Positions 53,831-62,084 of a DNA stretch of 64,000 nucleotides are shown here, piece by piece. The position numbers were made by a program, and so were the translations under genes. The notes beneath the pieces were generated by a model. The model was given only the letters and a program-made list of their open reading frames with translations, ran no database searches and was not told the DNA's origin. The stretch's first letter is position 1; the number at the start of each line of letters is the position of its first letter. The DNA comes from Oerskovia sp042887685 (GTDB lineage: Bacteria > Actinomycetota > Actinomycetes > Actinomycetales > Cellulomonadaceae): the NCBI RefSeq assembly GCF_042887685.1, contig NZ_JBHVOS010000015.1:62001-126000 (forward strand). The letters are read 5' to 3'.

Positions 53831-55380
53831 GCGGAGGTCTCCTCGCGTCGGTGGGAGGTCGGGCCGGTCGGAGCCGGTGGCGTCGGGGTGGTGTCGGCGG
53901 AGGCGTGCCGCCGGACCGACCGGCGGCGGCGGGCGCGCACGGTCGACGGTACCGGGTGATTGCCTACCGCGCGGTCAGCCTCCATTCGCTGGTCGTCGGA
54001 GGCGCCGTCCCCCTCCCCGACCGTCCGCACGACGCGACCCGGCCCGGGGACGGGAGCCGCGCCGTCGGGCAGGGGATGTGCCGACGGGGTCGGGGAGAGC
54101 GGCGCGACCTTGGTCGAGAGGAGCACGCTGACGACCATCGCGACCACGATCAGGACGAGCGCGTGGCGCGCCCCCATGGTCTCCGCAGCGATGCCGAGCA
54201 ACGGCGGGGCGGCGAGCGAGGCCATCGACGAGAACGCCGAGACGACCGAGACGCGGCTCGCGGCCTGGAGAGGCTCGTCGGAGGCCGCGGCGATGCCGAT
54301 CGGGACCGCGAGGGCAGCACCCAGACCCCAGGCGAGCACGCCGACCCCAGCCAGCGGCAGGTTGGGGGCGAAACCGAAGAGCAGCAGCCCGCCGATCGAG
54401 GCCACACCCGAGAAGCGCAGCACGACGACGCGCCCGTAGCGGTCGATGAGGCGGGTCCCCAGGAGTCGCATGATCGTCATCGCGCCGACGAACGCGCCGA
54501 AGACGACCGCCCCGACCGCCTCGGTCTGGTCGAACCCGTCGACCACTGCGAGGGACAGCCAGTCGTTCGCCGACCCCTCGGACAGCGCCGCGGCCATGAT
54601 GACCAGGCCGATCAGCAGCGTGCGCGGCTCGCGCCACGCGCTCAGCGCGGCGCCGAGACGCACACGACGCGAGCGCGGGTGCAGGGCGGCAGCCGCCTCG
54701 ACGCCGTCGGGGCTCGCGTCACCCAGGCGCCCCTCGACGCGCGGGCGCGGCGGCGTCGCGTGGATGAACATCGGGATGCTCACCAGGCGCCACACCGTCG
54801 CGACGACCGCGGTGCCCACGAACTGCACGAGGACGGGGACGTCGCCCGCGGCGCTCGCCGCACCGACGAGGGACCCGACGACCGCACCGATGCTGAAGGC
54901 CGCGTGGAACTGCGGCAGGATCGTGCGTCCCGTGCGGCGCTCCACGCTCGCGCTCTCGACGTTCATGGGGACGTTGCCGAGCGAGAAGGCCACCCCGTTG
55001 AGGAAGATGCCCGCGGCGAGGAGCGCGACCGAGCCGGTGGCCGGGCCGACCCCGAGGAGCACGAGCGCCGCGGCGAAGAAGGCCGTCGAGGCGAGCATGG
55101 TCGCCTTGCCGCCGAAGCGGTTGACGATGGGACCGGCGAGCGTGACGGTCATCAGGGCGCCGATCGCGCCCGCGAGCAGCACGAAGCCCAGGTCCTTGGG
55201 CGTCATGTCGAGCGCGTCGCGAACGGACGGGATGCGGGCGAGCCAGCTCGACATGGTGATGCCGTTGAGCAGGAAGATCCCCAGGAGGGACCAGCGGGCG
55301 CGGGAGAGGCCTGGGTCGAGCACGGGTCGAATCGATTCGATTCCTGCGTCGGGGGTGGCCTTCGAAACGATTCGAGACAT
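53827..55380 (-). CDS. MFS transporter (YbjJ-like), first of tandem pair
   Basis: A 517-aa major facilitator, paralogue of the next gene. Motifs: LNGITMSSWLARIPSVRDAL, MTPKDLGFVLLAGAIGALM, NVESASVERRTGRTILPQFHAAF and IMRLLGTRLIDRYGR (the MFS RxxDRxGR-like loop). The C-terminal 80 residues are a basic, Pro-rich cytoplasmic tail. The ATG at 55380 lacks a Shine-Dalgarno; a promoter (TTGACG-N18-CAGAAT) ends 7 bases before it, suggesting leaderless translation. Two LacI-like operators overlap its first codons. Confidence 0.88.
   Translation of the reverse strand: MSRIVSKATPDAGIESIRPVLDPGLSRARWSLLGIFLLNGITMSSWLARIPSVRDALDMTPKDLGFVLLAGAIGALMTVTLAGPIVNRFGGKATMLASTAFFAAALVLLGVGPATGSVALLAAGIFLNGVAFSLGNVPMNVESASVERRTGRTILPQFHAAFSIGAVVGSLVGAASAAGDVPVLVQFVGTAVVATVWRLVSIPMFIHATPPRPRVEGRLGDASPDGVEAAAALHPRSRRVRLGAALSAWREPRTLLIGLVIMAAALSEGSANDWLSLAVVDGFDQTEAVGAVVFGAFVGAMTIMRLLGTRLIDRYGRVVVLRFSGVASIGGLLLFGFAPNLPLAGVGVLAWGLGAALAVPIGIAAASDEPLQAASRVSVVSAFSSMASLAAPPLLGIAAETMGARHALVLIVVAMVVSVLLSTKVAPLSPTPSAHPLPDGAAPVPGPGRVVRTVGEGDGASDDQRMEADRAVGNHPVPSTVRARRRRSVRRHASADTTPTPPAPTGPTSHRREETSA
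55327..55340. promoter_or_regulatory. LacI-type operator O1 (TCGAATCGATTCGA)
   Basis: A perfect 14-bp palindrome with a central CpG, the hallmark of LacI/GalR sites. It overlaps codons 14-18 of the first MFS gene and is 35 bp from a second copy. The adjacent LacI regulator is the obvious ligand-responsive binder. Confidence 0.65.
55362..55375. promoter_or_regulatory. LacI-type operator O2 (TCGAAACGATTCGA)
   Basis: Same TCGAA-N4-TTCGA layout with central CpG, 12 of 14 positions symmetric. It begins 5 bases inside the MFS gene, just past the predicted transcription start, so binding could block elongation. Overlaps the start of the MFS gene. Confidence 0.65.
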
Positions 55381-55387
55381 GGGGTCA

Positions 55388-55417
55388 ATTCTGCGGGTAG
55401 TCTGGCCGCGCCGTCAA
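55388..55417 (-). promoter_or_regulatory. Promoter of the MFS pair (leaderless)
   Basis: TTGACG (55412-55417), 18-bp spacer and CAGAAT (55388-55393); the start of transcription would fall on or next to the ATG at 55380. The intergenic region also serves lacI on the other strand. Confidence 0.45.
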
Positions 55418-55478
55418 ACACCTTTCCGCGCGCCGCGCCGGATCCGAGAACGACCAGAAGACCGGCAGAGGGGCAACG

Positions 55479-56579
55479 ATGACCGAGACCGAGCAGGCAC
55501 CCAGACCACCAGGCCGCCCGACCCTCGCCCGCGTCGCCGCGCTCGCCGGGGTCTCGGTGTCCACGGCGTCCCTCGCCTTCTCCGGCGCCGGCCCCATCAC
55601 CCCCGAGACGCGCGACCGCGTCATGGCCGCGGCCGACGAGCTCGGCTACACCGGCCCCAACCCGCTCGGGCGCCAGCTGCGCTCGGGGAAGTCCGGGATC
55701 GTCGGCGTCGTCATCGGCGACCAGCTCAAGCGCGCGTTCCGCGACCCCGTCGCCGTCCAGGTGCTCGACGGGCTGGTCTCCACGCTCGGCACCAGCGGCC
55801 TCGGCGTGCTCCTCATCCCCGGCATCCCCTCGGACGACCCGTCCCGCGCGGTCGACCCCCTCATCGAGAGCGCCGCGATGGACGTCGCGGTCCTCGTGTG
55901 GGGCGTCGGGACCGACGACGCGACCCTCGCCGCCCTGCAGCGCCGCGGCGTGCCCGTCGTGATCGGCGAAGGACGCCCCGTCCCCGGCACACCGCTCGTC
56001 GGTATCGAGGACCGGCGCGGCACCGCCGAGGTCGTCCGCCACCTCGTCGACCTCGGCCACACCCGCATCGCCGAGATCTCGCTCCCCCTCGACAACTCGC
56101 GCCGCAGCGGCGTCATCGACGCCGAGCGCCTCGCCCAGGCCGACCGCACCCCCACCCTCAACCGGCTCACCGGGGTGCGCGACGTCGTCGAACCCCTCAT
56201 CTCCTGGGAGACCGAGGCCTCCCTCGTCGAGCACGGGCACGCGGCCGCCGTCCAGATCCTCGGCACCTGGGTACCCGCCGACGAACGCCCCACCGCGATC
56301 ATCGCCCACTCCGACCTGCTCGCCGCAGGAGCGATCCTGGGTGCCAAGGAGCTCGGGCTGCGCGTGCCCGAGGACCTGTCCGTCGCCGGGTTCGACGGGC
56401 TCGACCTCCCCTGGCTCAGCCCCGACACCCTCACGAGCGTCCACCAGCCCCTCGCCGAGAAGGGCGCACAGCTGGGGAACGCGGTCGTCGCGCTCCTCGC
56501 CGGGAAGGAGCCGGAGACCGTCATGCTCGAGGTCGAGCTCGTGCCCGGCACCACGACCGGGCCCGCGCCGAGCGCCTGA
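55479..56579 (+). CDS. LacI-family transcriptional regulator
   Basis: A 366-aa LacI/GalR regulator. DNA-binding headpiece: TLARVAALAGVSVSTASLAFSG, then hinge PLGRQLRSGKSGIVGVVIGD. The sugar-binding core has type I periplasmic-binding-protein fold, with LVGIEDRRGTAEVVRHLVDLGHTRIAEI and ALKELGLRVPEDLSVAGFDG-like AKELGLRVPEDLSVAGFDGLD and LTSVHQPLAEKGAQLGNAV. The intact LacI layout suggests regulation of the adjacent divergent MFS pair via the TCGAA-N4-TTCGA sites. ATG start follows AGAGGGG. Confidence 0.93.
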   Translation: MTETEQAPRPPGRPTLARVAALAGVSVSTASLAFSGAGPITPETRDRVMAAADELGYTGPNPLGRQLRSGKSGIVGVVIGDQLKRAFRDPVAVQVLDGLVSTLGTSGLGVLLIPGIPSDDPSRAVDPLIESAAMDVAVLVWGVGTDDATLAALQRRGVPVVIGEGRPVPGTPLVGIEDRRGTAEVVRHLVDLGHTRIAEISLPLDNSRRSGVIDAERLAQADRTPTLNRLTGVRDVVEPLISWETEASLVEHGHAAAVQILGTWVPADERPTAIIAHSDLLAAGAILGAKELGLRVPEDLSVAGFDGLDLPWLSPDTLTSVHQPLAEKGAQLGNAVVALLAGKEPETVMLEVELVPGTTTGPAPSA

Positions 56580-56615
56580 CCCTCGGCCTCCCGCCGGAGG
56601 CTCGGAACACACGAA

Positions 56616-56647
56616 GGGCGCCCCTCCCGTGCGGGAGGAGCGCCCTC
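56616..56647. terminator. Bidirectional hairpin between lacI and hadB
   Basis: AGGGCGC/GCGCCCT (56616-56622 with 56641-56647) with an inner CTCCCG/CGGGAG pair. It lies between the convergent LacI (+) and hadB (-) genes. Confidence 0.7.
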
Positions 56648-56674
56648 GGACGTGCCGGGCCGGGTGGCGGCGAC

Positions 56675-57127
56675 CTAGAGGCGGACGACCGCCTGAGCCT
56701 TCATGAGGACCTTGGCACCCTCGAACGTGACCGTCAGGTCGACGCGGACCGTGCGCGCCTCGAGGTCGATCGCGCCGATCGCCCCCGAGACCGAGACCAC
56801 GGCCTCGCCCGGGTTCGGCACGGGGACCGGGCGCGTGAAACGCGTCTGGTAGTCCACGACCGCACCGGGGTCGCCGGCCCAGTCCTCGACCAGTGCGACG
56901 GCCGCGCCCATGGTGAACATGCCGTGCGCGATCACGCCCGGCAGGTCCACGCTCTGCGCGAAGGCGTCGTTCCAGTGGATCGGGTTGAAGTCGCCGCTCG
57001 CGCCGGCGTAGCGGACGAGGCGGGCCCGGTCCACGAGGACCTCACGGGTCCCGACGACGTCGCCCACCGCGAGGGCGGAGAGGTCCGGTCGCGTGGTGCT
57101 CACCGGGGAGACGACGTGCTCGGTCAT
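56675..57127 (-). CDS. hadB: MaoC-like (3R)-hydroxyacyl-ACP dehydratase subunit, HadB-like
   Basis: A 150-aa hot-dog protein. The catalytic motif is GDFNPIHWNDAFA (Asp and His of the hydratase motif) and GVIAHGMFTMG, matching HadB of mycobacteria, where HadAB dehydrates (3R)-hydroxyacyl-ACP in the elongation of meromycolates; in non-mycolate actinobacteria the pair probably serves another fatty-acid step. Its start overlaps hadA by four bases. Member of the conserved rpmG-hadA-hadB block. Confidence 0.85.
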   Translation of the reverse strand: MTEHVVSPVSTTRPDLSALAVGDVVGTREVLVDRARLVRYAGASGDFNPIHWNDAFAQSVDLPGVIAHGMFTMGAAVALVEDWAGDPGAVVDYQTRFTRPVPVPNPGEAVVSVSGAIGAIDLEARTVRVDLTVTFEGAKVLMKAQAVVRL

Positions 57128-57591
57128 GCGTCCTCCCCGCGGACGACGAGGCTCGACGTGACGGTCGCGACGGGCTCGACGGTTCCGGAGCCGTCTGCCG
57201 CCAGGGCGCCGATCTCGGCGCGAGTCGTGACCATCGAGATGCCCGCCCGCTGCGTGATCGAGTCGACGTGCAGCACGGTCACGAGCTCGTCGCCGGCGAC
57301 GATCGGACGGTGGTGCACGAACCGCTCGTCCGCGTGGACGACTCGCGTGAAGTCGACGCCGGCCTCAGGGTCCTGGATGAAAGGAGCCTCGGCGCGCTGC
57401 GCGACGATCACCGCGAACGTGGGCGGTGCAATCAGGTCCGGATAGCCCAAACCCCGCGCAGTGGCCACATCGTGGTGCGCGGGGTGGGTCGAACCGACAG
57501 CAGAGGCGAACTCGCGGATCTTCTCGCGGCCGACGGAGTACGGGGCGGTAGCCGGGTACTCACGACCGGCGTAGTCAGCGTTGATCGCCAT
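57124..57591 (-). CDS. hadA: FAS1-like/MaoC-type dehydratase subunit, HadA-like
   Basis: A 155-aa hot-dog-fold protein lacking the full catalytic motif of its partner, as HadA does: MAINADYAGREYPATAPYSV, KIREFASAVGSTHPAHHDVATA, PPTFAVIVAQRAEAPFIQDP and FVHHRPIVAGDELVTVLHVDS. HadA gives structure and substrate contacts in the dimer with HadB. Directly downstream of rpmG, as in Mycobacterium and many actinobacteria. Confidence 0.82.
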   Translation of the reverse strand: MAINADYAGREYPATAPYSVGREKIREFASAVGSTHPAHHDVATARGLGYPDLIAPPTFAVIVAQRAEAPFIQDPEAGVDFTRVVHADERFVHHRPIVAGDELVTVLHVDSITQRAGISMVTTRAEIGALAADGSGTVEPVATVTSSLVVRGEDA

Positions 57592-57623
57592 GCGTGCGGG
57601 AGATGCTCAGCGGAGCCGCTGGA

Positions 57624-57794
57624 TCAGCGGGTCTCGCGGTGAGCGGTGTGCTTGCCGCAGCGCGGGCAGAACTTCGCCAGCTCGAGACGGTCGGGGTCGT
57701 TGCGGCGGTTCTTCTTGGTGATGTAGTTCCGCTCCTTGCAGTCCACGCATGCGAGCGTGATCTTCGGGCGAACGTCTGAGCTCTTGCTTGCCAC
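57624..57794 (-). CDS. rpmG: 50S ribosomal protein L33 (zinc-binding)
   Basis: A 56-aa L33 with GTG at 57792-57794. It has the CxxC pairs CVDCKERNYITKKNRRN and FCPRCGKH, so it is the zinc-binding form, with the end HTAHRETR. Positioned between tRNA-Met and hadA, the common actinobacterial order. Confidence 0.95.
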   Translation of the reverse strand: MASKSSDVRPKITLACVDCKERNYITKKNRRNDPDRLELAKFCPRCGKHTAHRETR

Positions 57795-57885
57795 GGTAGT
57801 GCCACCTCTCGCGCCTCCGGAGGGCGCTACGTGCTTGCTAGGCCGCACGGCGCCGGCCGCCGTACGGTGTGTTGTCAGGAAGTGG

Positions 57886-57959
57886 TAGCGGGGGCGGGGC
57901 TCGAACCCGCGACCTCACGATTATGAGCCGTGCGCTCTGACCAGCTGAGCTACCCCGCC
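57886..57959 (-). tRNA. tRNA-Met (CAU anticodon, elongator type)
   Basis: A 74-nt cloverleaf with the anticodon loop CTCATAA, D-loop GCTGGTCAGAG, T-arm GGTTCGAGC and discriminator A. The 5' acceptor GGCGGGG with CCCCGCT (G1-U72 wobble) is not the C1-A72 mismatch of initiator tRNA, so elongator. Confidence 0.95.
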
Positions 57960-58022
57960 GCGTGATGAACGCAGGGTCGTGTCGCCAGTATTCCAGCGAG
58001 ACGACCCCGCGTCACTTCACAG

Positions 58023-58095
58023 AGCCCCGAAAGGGAATCGAACCCTTGACCTTCTCCTTACCATGGAGACGCTCTGCCGACTGAGCTATCGGGGC
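58023..58095 (-). tRNA. tRNA-Thr (GGU anticodon)
   Basis: A 73-nt cloverleaf: acceptor GCCCCGA/TCGGGGC, anticodon loop ATGGTAA, T-arm GGTTCGATT. Directly upstream of tRNA-Met. Confidence 0.96.
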
Positions 58096-58491
58096 AGCGG
58101 TAAGAAGATTACACGGGTTCTGGCGTGGTGCGAAATCGGCCCTGCCGACCACCCGGAACCCCAGTGATCAGGCCGATTCTGCGGCCCCGCCGCTGCGTAC
58201 CGGCACCCACGTCGCACAACTCGCCGAGGCGCCCGACGTGACCGACATGTCCTGACCCCGGCGCACGTCACGCCCGCCCCGGACCGCTCACCGCTGGCGA
58301 CGGCCTCGGGAAGCCCCTCGGAGCACGGCCGCGCGTCGCACCCCGACGACGCACGCGGACGGATCGCAGGCCGGAGCAACCTGGCGAGCCCCGCCGTCGG
58401 GCACGGTGGTGCGCGGACGTACGGGCAGCACGCGGGCGGGGCGACGCTCGGCAGCACGGCACGCGGGGCGGGCGGCGCGGTCCGCCGACGC
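58096..58491. other. About 400 bases without a supportable gene
   Basis: Between tRNA-Thr and the tRNA-Tyr terminator. Frames present are Arg/Pro-rich and lack starts with ribosome binding sites. It should contain the promoter for the tRNA-Thr/tRNA-Met/rpmG block, but no clear match was picked. Confidence 0.4.
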
Positions 58492-58526
58492 GAACGAGGC
58501 GCCACCCGATGGGTGACGCCTCGTTC
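58492..58526 (-). terminator. Terminator after tRNA-Tyr
   Basis: GAACGAGGCG/CGCCTCGTTC (58492-58501 with 58517-58526), inner CACCC/GGGTG and a 3-nt loop, separated by one mismatch. It lies 8 bases past the tRNA 3' end. Confidence 0.85.
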
Positions 58527-58533
58527 AGGTGCG

Positions 58534-58615
58534 TGGCAGGTGAGGGATTCGAACCCACGAAGGCTGTGCCGTCTGATTTACAGTCAGATCCCTTTGGCCG
58601 CTCGGGCAACCTGCC
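58534..58615 (-). tRNA. tRNA-Tyr (GUA anticodon)
   Basis: An 82-nt class II tRNA with a long variable arm, acceptor GGCAGGT/ACCTGCC, anticodon loop CTGTAAA, discriminator A. Confidence 0.96.
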
Positions 58616-58776
58616 ATGTTCACTTGTGCACCCCGCCAGGCTCGTCCCGTCCTGCTGCGCCGAGGCACAACCGAAGGACGCTTCCGAACTGCGGGAGCGT
58701 GGCAACAGTACAGCGAATCCGGCCCCGGAGGAAAATCGACCATTCGCGATCGGCCTGCACACGCTTACAGTGGACC

Positions 58777-59766
58777 GTGAGCCACACCCCCCAGCCTCCT
58801 GCGCACGACCTCTCGACGTCCACCGGTGCCGCCCGGACGACCGCCCCGGACAGCACCCGCACCGCGGCCCCGCTCGACCGCCTGGGCCTGGCCCTCGGCG
58901 CCGGCGCCTACGTGCTGTGGGGCGGGATGCCCCTCTTCTTCCCGCTGCTGCAACCCGCCGGGCCGCTGGAGATCATCGGCCACCGCGTCGTCTGGAGCCT
59001 GCTCTTCTGCCTGCTGCTGCTCCTCGTGATGCGCCAGTTCCCCGCCTACCGGGCCGCGTTCCGCTCGCGACGCACCGTCGGCCTGCTCGCGATCGCCTCG
59101 GTGCTCGTCGCCACCAACTGGACCGTCTACGTCTACGGCGTCCTGTCCGGACACGTGCTCGACGCGGCACTCGGGTACTTCATCAACCCGCTCGTCACGG
59201 TGCTGCTCGCGGTGCTCGTGCTCAAGGAGCGGCTGCGGCCCGCACAGTGGGTCGCCCTGGGGATCGGGACCGCGGCCGTGGTCATCCTCACGATCGGCGT
59301 CGGGCAGCTCCCGTGGATCGCCCTGACCCTGGCCTCCTCGTTCGGCCTGTACGGGCTCGTCAAGAACAGGGTCGGCCGGGACGTCGACGCCCTGCCCGGG
59401 CTCGCGGTCGAGACGACGCTCCTGTTCCCCGTGGCCCTCGGCTACCTCGTGTTCCTCGGCATCACGGGCGCCGGCACGTTCGCGACCGAGGGAACCGCGC
59501 ACGCGCTCCTGCTCGCGTCGAGCGGCATCGTCACGGCCCTGCCCCTGCTGATGTTCGGCTCCGCCGCCCGCCGCCTGCCCCTGAGCCTCGTCGGGATGCT
59601 CCAGTACCTGGCCCCCGTGCTGCAGTTCCTCGTCGGCCTGCTCGTGTTCCACGAGTCCATGCCGCCCGCGCGCTGGGCGGGCTTCTCGCTCGTGTGGCTC
59701 GCGCTCATCGTGCTCAGCGTCGACGGCCTGCGTGCGATGCGCGCATCCCGGCTCGGGGCTCGCTGA
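58777..59766 (+). CDS. rarD: EamA/RarD-family transporter
   Basis: A 329-aa drug/metabolite transporter of the RarD type with ten membrane spans (LGLALGAGAYVLWGGMPLFFP at the first, EIIGHRVVWSLLFCLLLLLV next, ending MLQYLAPVLQFLVGLLVFHE and WAGFSLVWLALIVLSVDGL). The pattern GAYVLWG...P and IIxHRVVWS is specific to RarD. GTG at 58777; the -10 TACAGT (58766-58771) ends 5 bases before it and no ribosome binding site is seen, so it is probably leaderless. Substrate unknown (chloramphenicol-sensitive permease name is historical). Confidence 0.9.
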   Translation: MSHTPQPPAHDLSTSTGAARTTAPDSTRTAAPLDRLGLALGAGAYVLWGGMPLFFPLLQPAGPLEIIGHRVVWSLLFCLLLLLVMRQFPAYRAAFRSRRTVGLLAIASVLVATNWTVYVYGVLSGHVLDAALGYFINPLVTVLLAVLVLKERLRPAQWVALGIGTAAVVILTIGVGQLPWIALTLASSFGLYGLVKNRVGRDVDALPGLAVETTLLFPVALGYLVFLGITGAGTFATEGTAHALLLASSGIVTALPLLMFGSAARRLPLSLVGMLQYLAPVLQFLVGLLVFHESMPPARWAGFSLVWLALIVLSVDGLRAMRASRLGAR

Positions 59767-59877
59767 CCGCTCGAGACCGGCGCCGGGCTCTCCGGGCGGG
59801 CCCCGAGGCGACGCCCCCGCCGCCCGCGCACTACCGTTGACCCCAGACCAGCCCACCTACCGTGTCAGGAGAGCACC

Positions 59878-60372
59878 GTGGCCGATTCATCGATGGACAT
59901 CGTCAGCAAGGTCGACCGCCAGGAGGTCGACAACGCCCTCAACCAGGCGATCAAGGAGATCCAGACCCGGTACGACTTCAAGAACATCGGCGCGTCGATC
60001 GCCTGGAGCGGCGAGAAGATCGTCATGGTCGCGAACTCCGAGGAGCGCGTCCTGGCGATCCTCGACGTCTTCCAGACCAAGCTCATCAAGCGCGGCATCT
60101 CGCTCAAGGCGTTCGACACGGGCGAGAACGAGCCCAAGCTGTCGGGCAAGGAGTACCGCCTCGAGGGCGTGCTCAAGGAGGGCCTCGCGGGCGAGAACGC
60201 GAAGAAGGTCACCAAGATCATCCGCGAGGAAGGCCCCAAGGGCGTCAAGACCCAGATCACGGGTGACGAGGTCCGCGCGACGAGCAAGTCGCGCGACGAC
60301 CTCCAGACCGTCCAGTCGCTGCTCAAGGGCGCGGACCTGGACTTCGCGGTGCAGTTCACGAACTACCGCTGA
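59878..60372 (+). CDS. yajQ: YajQ-family protein (nucleotide-binding)
   Basis: A 164-aa YajQ homologue with GTG after AGGAGAGCACC. Residues MADSSMDIVSKVDRQEVDNAL, RYDFKNIGASIAWSGEKIVMV and the C-terminal repeat SKSRDDLQTVQSLLKGADLDFAVQFTNYR fit the two-domain fold. Family members bind nucleotides; one in Xanthomonas binds cyclic di-GMP. Not linked to a c-di-GMP enzyme in this window. Confidence 0.94.
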   Translation: MADSSMDIVSKVDRQEVDNALNQAIKEIQTRYDFKNIGASIAWSGEKIVMVANSEERVLAILDVFQTKLIKRGISLKAFDTGENEPKLSGKEYRLEGVLKEGLAGENAKKVTKIIREEGPKGVKTQITGDEVRATSKSRDDLQTVQSLLKGADLDFAVQFTNYR

Positions 60373-60492
60373 CCTGCTCCTGACGGGCGCGTCGTCGGTC
60401 GGGCTCCTGCCCGACGGCGGCGCGCCCGTCCGCGTACCGGGCCCGGCCGTGTCACGCCCGCCGGGTGCGGGCGTGTCGCTCACGCACGGACC

Positions 60493-60504
60493 TAGACTCG
60501 CGGC
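60493..60504 (+). promoter_or_regulatory. -10 box placing a leaderless start at 60505
   Basis: TAGACT (60493-60498) is followed by 6 bases and then GTG at 60505, with no Shine-Dalgarno, so the transcript probably starts on the codon. Confidence 0.4.
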
Positions 60505-61230
60505 GTGGACACTCACTGGCTCTCGTCGTCCGAGGCCTTCGCCTGGGCGGGCTGCGGGCCGTGGTCGCGCGGCGGCGACAGCCCCGCTGCGGAGGCCGGT
60601 TTCCCGGACGGGCCGACGCTGCGCCCCGCGGTGGACACCGGCGGCATCGATGTCCTGCTCAGGCGCCGTGAGGCTCTCTGGGCGCGCCTCACGCCTCTCG
60701 CCTTCCTCGGTGTGTCGATGCCGATGCTGTCGATGCCGTCGTCGACGAACCCGCTGTCCTGGACCTGGCGGCTGGCCGCGGTGGTCTCGGTAGCCGTCGT
60801 CGTGCTTCTCGCGGGCTGGGTCCGCCGCACGCGGGAAGGTCGCGTTGCCGCCGCGCTCGAGGGGGGCGGGCCGACAGCCCTCCTGCTCGCCACGTGCGTC
60901 CCGGCTCGCGGCGGCTGGCGGCTGGATCTCGCGGCCGTCGACGCGCCGGGCCTCGTCGTGGCCTCCGTCCGGAGCCCCGTCCTCGGCACGGTCCTGGCCC
61001 GCTTCGCCGACCAGGAGCTCTCCCGCACCCTCTCCCCCGAGACGCTGCGCAGAGCGCCGTGGCGCGCGTGGGCCGCAGAACCCGTGCTCGTGGTGGGCGG
61101 CCGGTCCGCGTCCGCGGTCACGGCGCTTCAAGGGGCCGGCGGGGGCCCCTGGATCCTGTCGAGGGTTCGTCGCCTGCCCGCGCGACGCGATCGTCTCGCG
61201 CACCCCGAGCGGCAAGGAGCCCTCGCATGA
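60505..61230 (+). CDS. Membrane protein of unknown function upstream of a HAD phosphatase
   Basis: A 241-aa protein I cannot assign to a family. One or two membrane helices (about 62-75 LTPLAFLGVSMPML and 90-107 LAAVVSVAVVVLLAGWVRR) separate an N-terminal cytosolic part from a C-terminal globular domain of about 130 residues (ALEGGGPTALLLATCVPARGG, APGLVVASVRSPVLGTVLARF). The stop overlaps the next start (ATGA), so it is co-translated with the HAD phosphatase. GTG start, leaderless by position of the -10. Could be a sensor or scaffold for the phosphatase; unproved. Confidence 0.6.
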   Translation: MDTHWLSSSEAFAWAGCGPWSRGGDSPAAEAGFPDGPTLRPAVDTGGIDVLLRRREALWARLTPLAFLGVSMPMLSMPSSTNPLSWTWRLAAVVSVAVVVLLAGWVRRTREGRVAAALEGGGPTALLLATCVPARGGWRLDLAAVDAPGLVVASVRSPVLGTVLARFADQELSRTLSPETLRRAPWRAWAAEPVLVVGGRSASAVTALQGAGGGPWILSRVRRLPARRDRLAHPERQGALA

Positions 61231-62084
61231 CCAGAGCGGTTCGTCCTCGCGTGGTCGCGACCGACCTCGACGGGACGCTCCTGCGCTCGGACGGCACGGT
61301 CTCCGACCGCACCCGCAGCGTCCTGGCCGCGCTCGACGAGGCCGGCACCCAGGTCGTGTTCGTCACGGCCCGCCCGCCCCGCTGGCTGACGGAGGTCGGG
61401 CGCCTGGTCGGCGGGCACGGCGTCATCATCTGCCTGGGCGGTGCGTGCGTGTACGACGTCGGCACGAGCCGGGTCGTCGAGTCCCGCGGCTTCGCCCTGC
61501 CCGCCCTGCGCGACGTGGTCCGCGACCTGCGTGCCGCGGTGCCCGACGTCTCGCTCGCGGTCGAGCAGGTCGACGGTCCCGTGTTCGACGCGACCTTCCG
61601 GCACGAGGAGGACATGCCGGACTCCTGGCGCGGGCCGGTCGAGCGCGCGCTCGACTCGCCCGTCGCGAAGCTGCTCGCGCGCACCGACGCCCTGGGCCAG
61701 GACGAGTTCTTCGAGCAGGTGCTCGACGTCGTGGGCGACCGTGCCTTGCTCGCGTTCTCCGGGGCCGCGGGGCTCGCCGAGCTCCTCCCCCCTGACGTGA
61801 CCAAGGCGGGCGCGCTGGCGACCTGGTCCTCGTCCCACGGCATCGGTGCCGACGAGGTCTGGGCGTTCGGCGACATGCCCAACGACCTGCCGATGCTCAC
61901 CTGGGCAGGAACGTCGTACGCCGTAGCGAACGCCCACCCCGAGGTGCTCGCGACCGCGACCCACGTGACGGCGTCGAACGACGACGACGGTGTGGCCGTC
62001 GCCCTGGAGCGGCTGCTCGACGGGTCGTTCCTTCGACAGAGCACGGCCCCGTCGATGTCACCGACCGAGAGGCAGGAAGGCTGA
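61227..62084 (+). CDS. HAD-superfamily Cof-type phosphatase
   Basis: A 285-aa Cof-like hydrolase. HAD motif I DLDGTLLRSDG has Asp13/Asp15 (nucleophile and acid), motif II is VFVTARPP, and the last motif is FGDMPNDLPMLTWAG, which contains the Mg-binding Asp pair. The cap domain lies about residues 85-185. ATG after AAGGAG, overlapping the gene before. Substrates of this group are sugar phosphates or FMN; not predictable here. Next gene overlaps by one base. Confidence 0.9.
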   Translation: MTRAVRPRVVATDLDGTLLRSDGTVSDRTRSVLAALDEAGTQVVFVTARPPRWLTEVGRLVGGHGVIICLGGACVYDVGTSRVVESRGFALPALRDVVRDLRAAVPDVSLAVEQVDGPVFDATFRHEEDMPDSWRGPVERALDSPVAKLLARTDALGQDEFFEQVLDVVGDRALLAFSGAAGLAELLPPDVTKAGALATWSSSHGIGADEVWAFGDMPNDLPMLTWAGTSYAVANAHPEVLATATHVTASNDDDGVAVALERLLDGSFLRQSTAPSMSPTERQEG

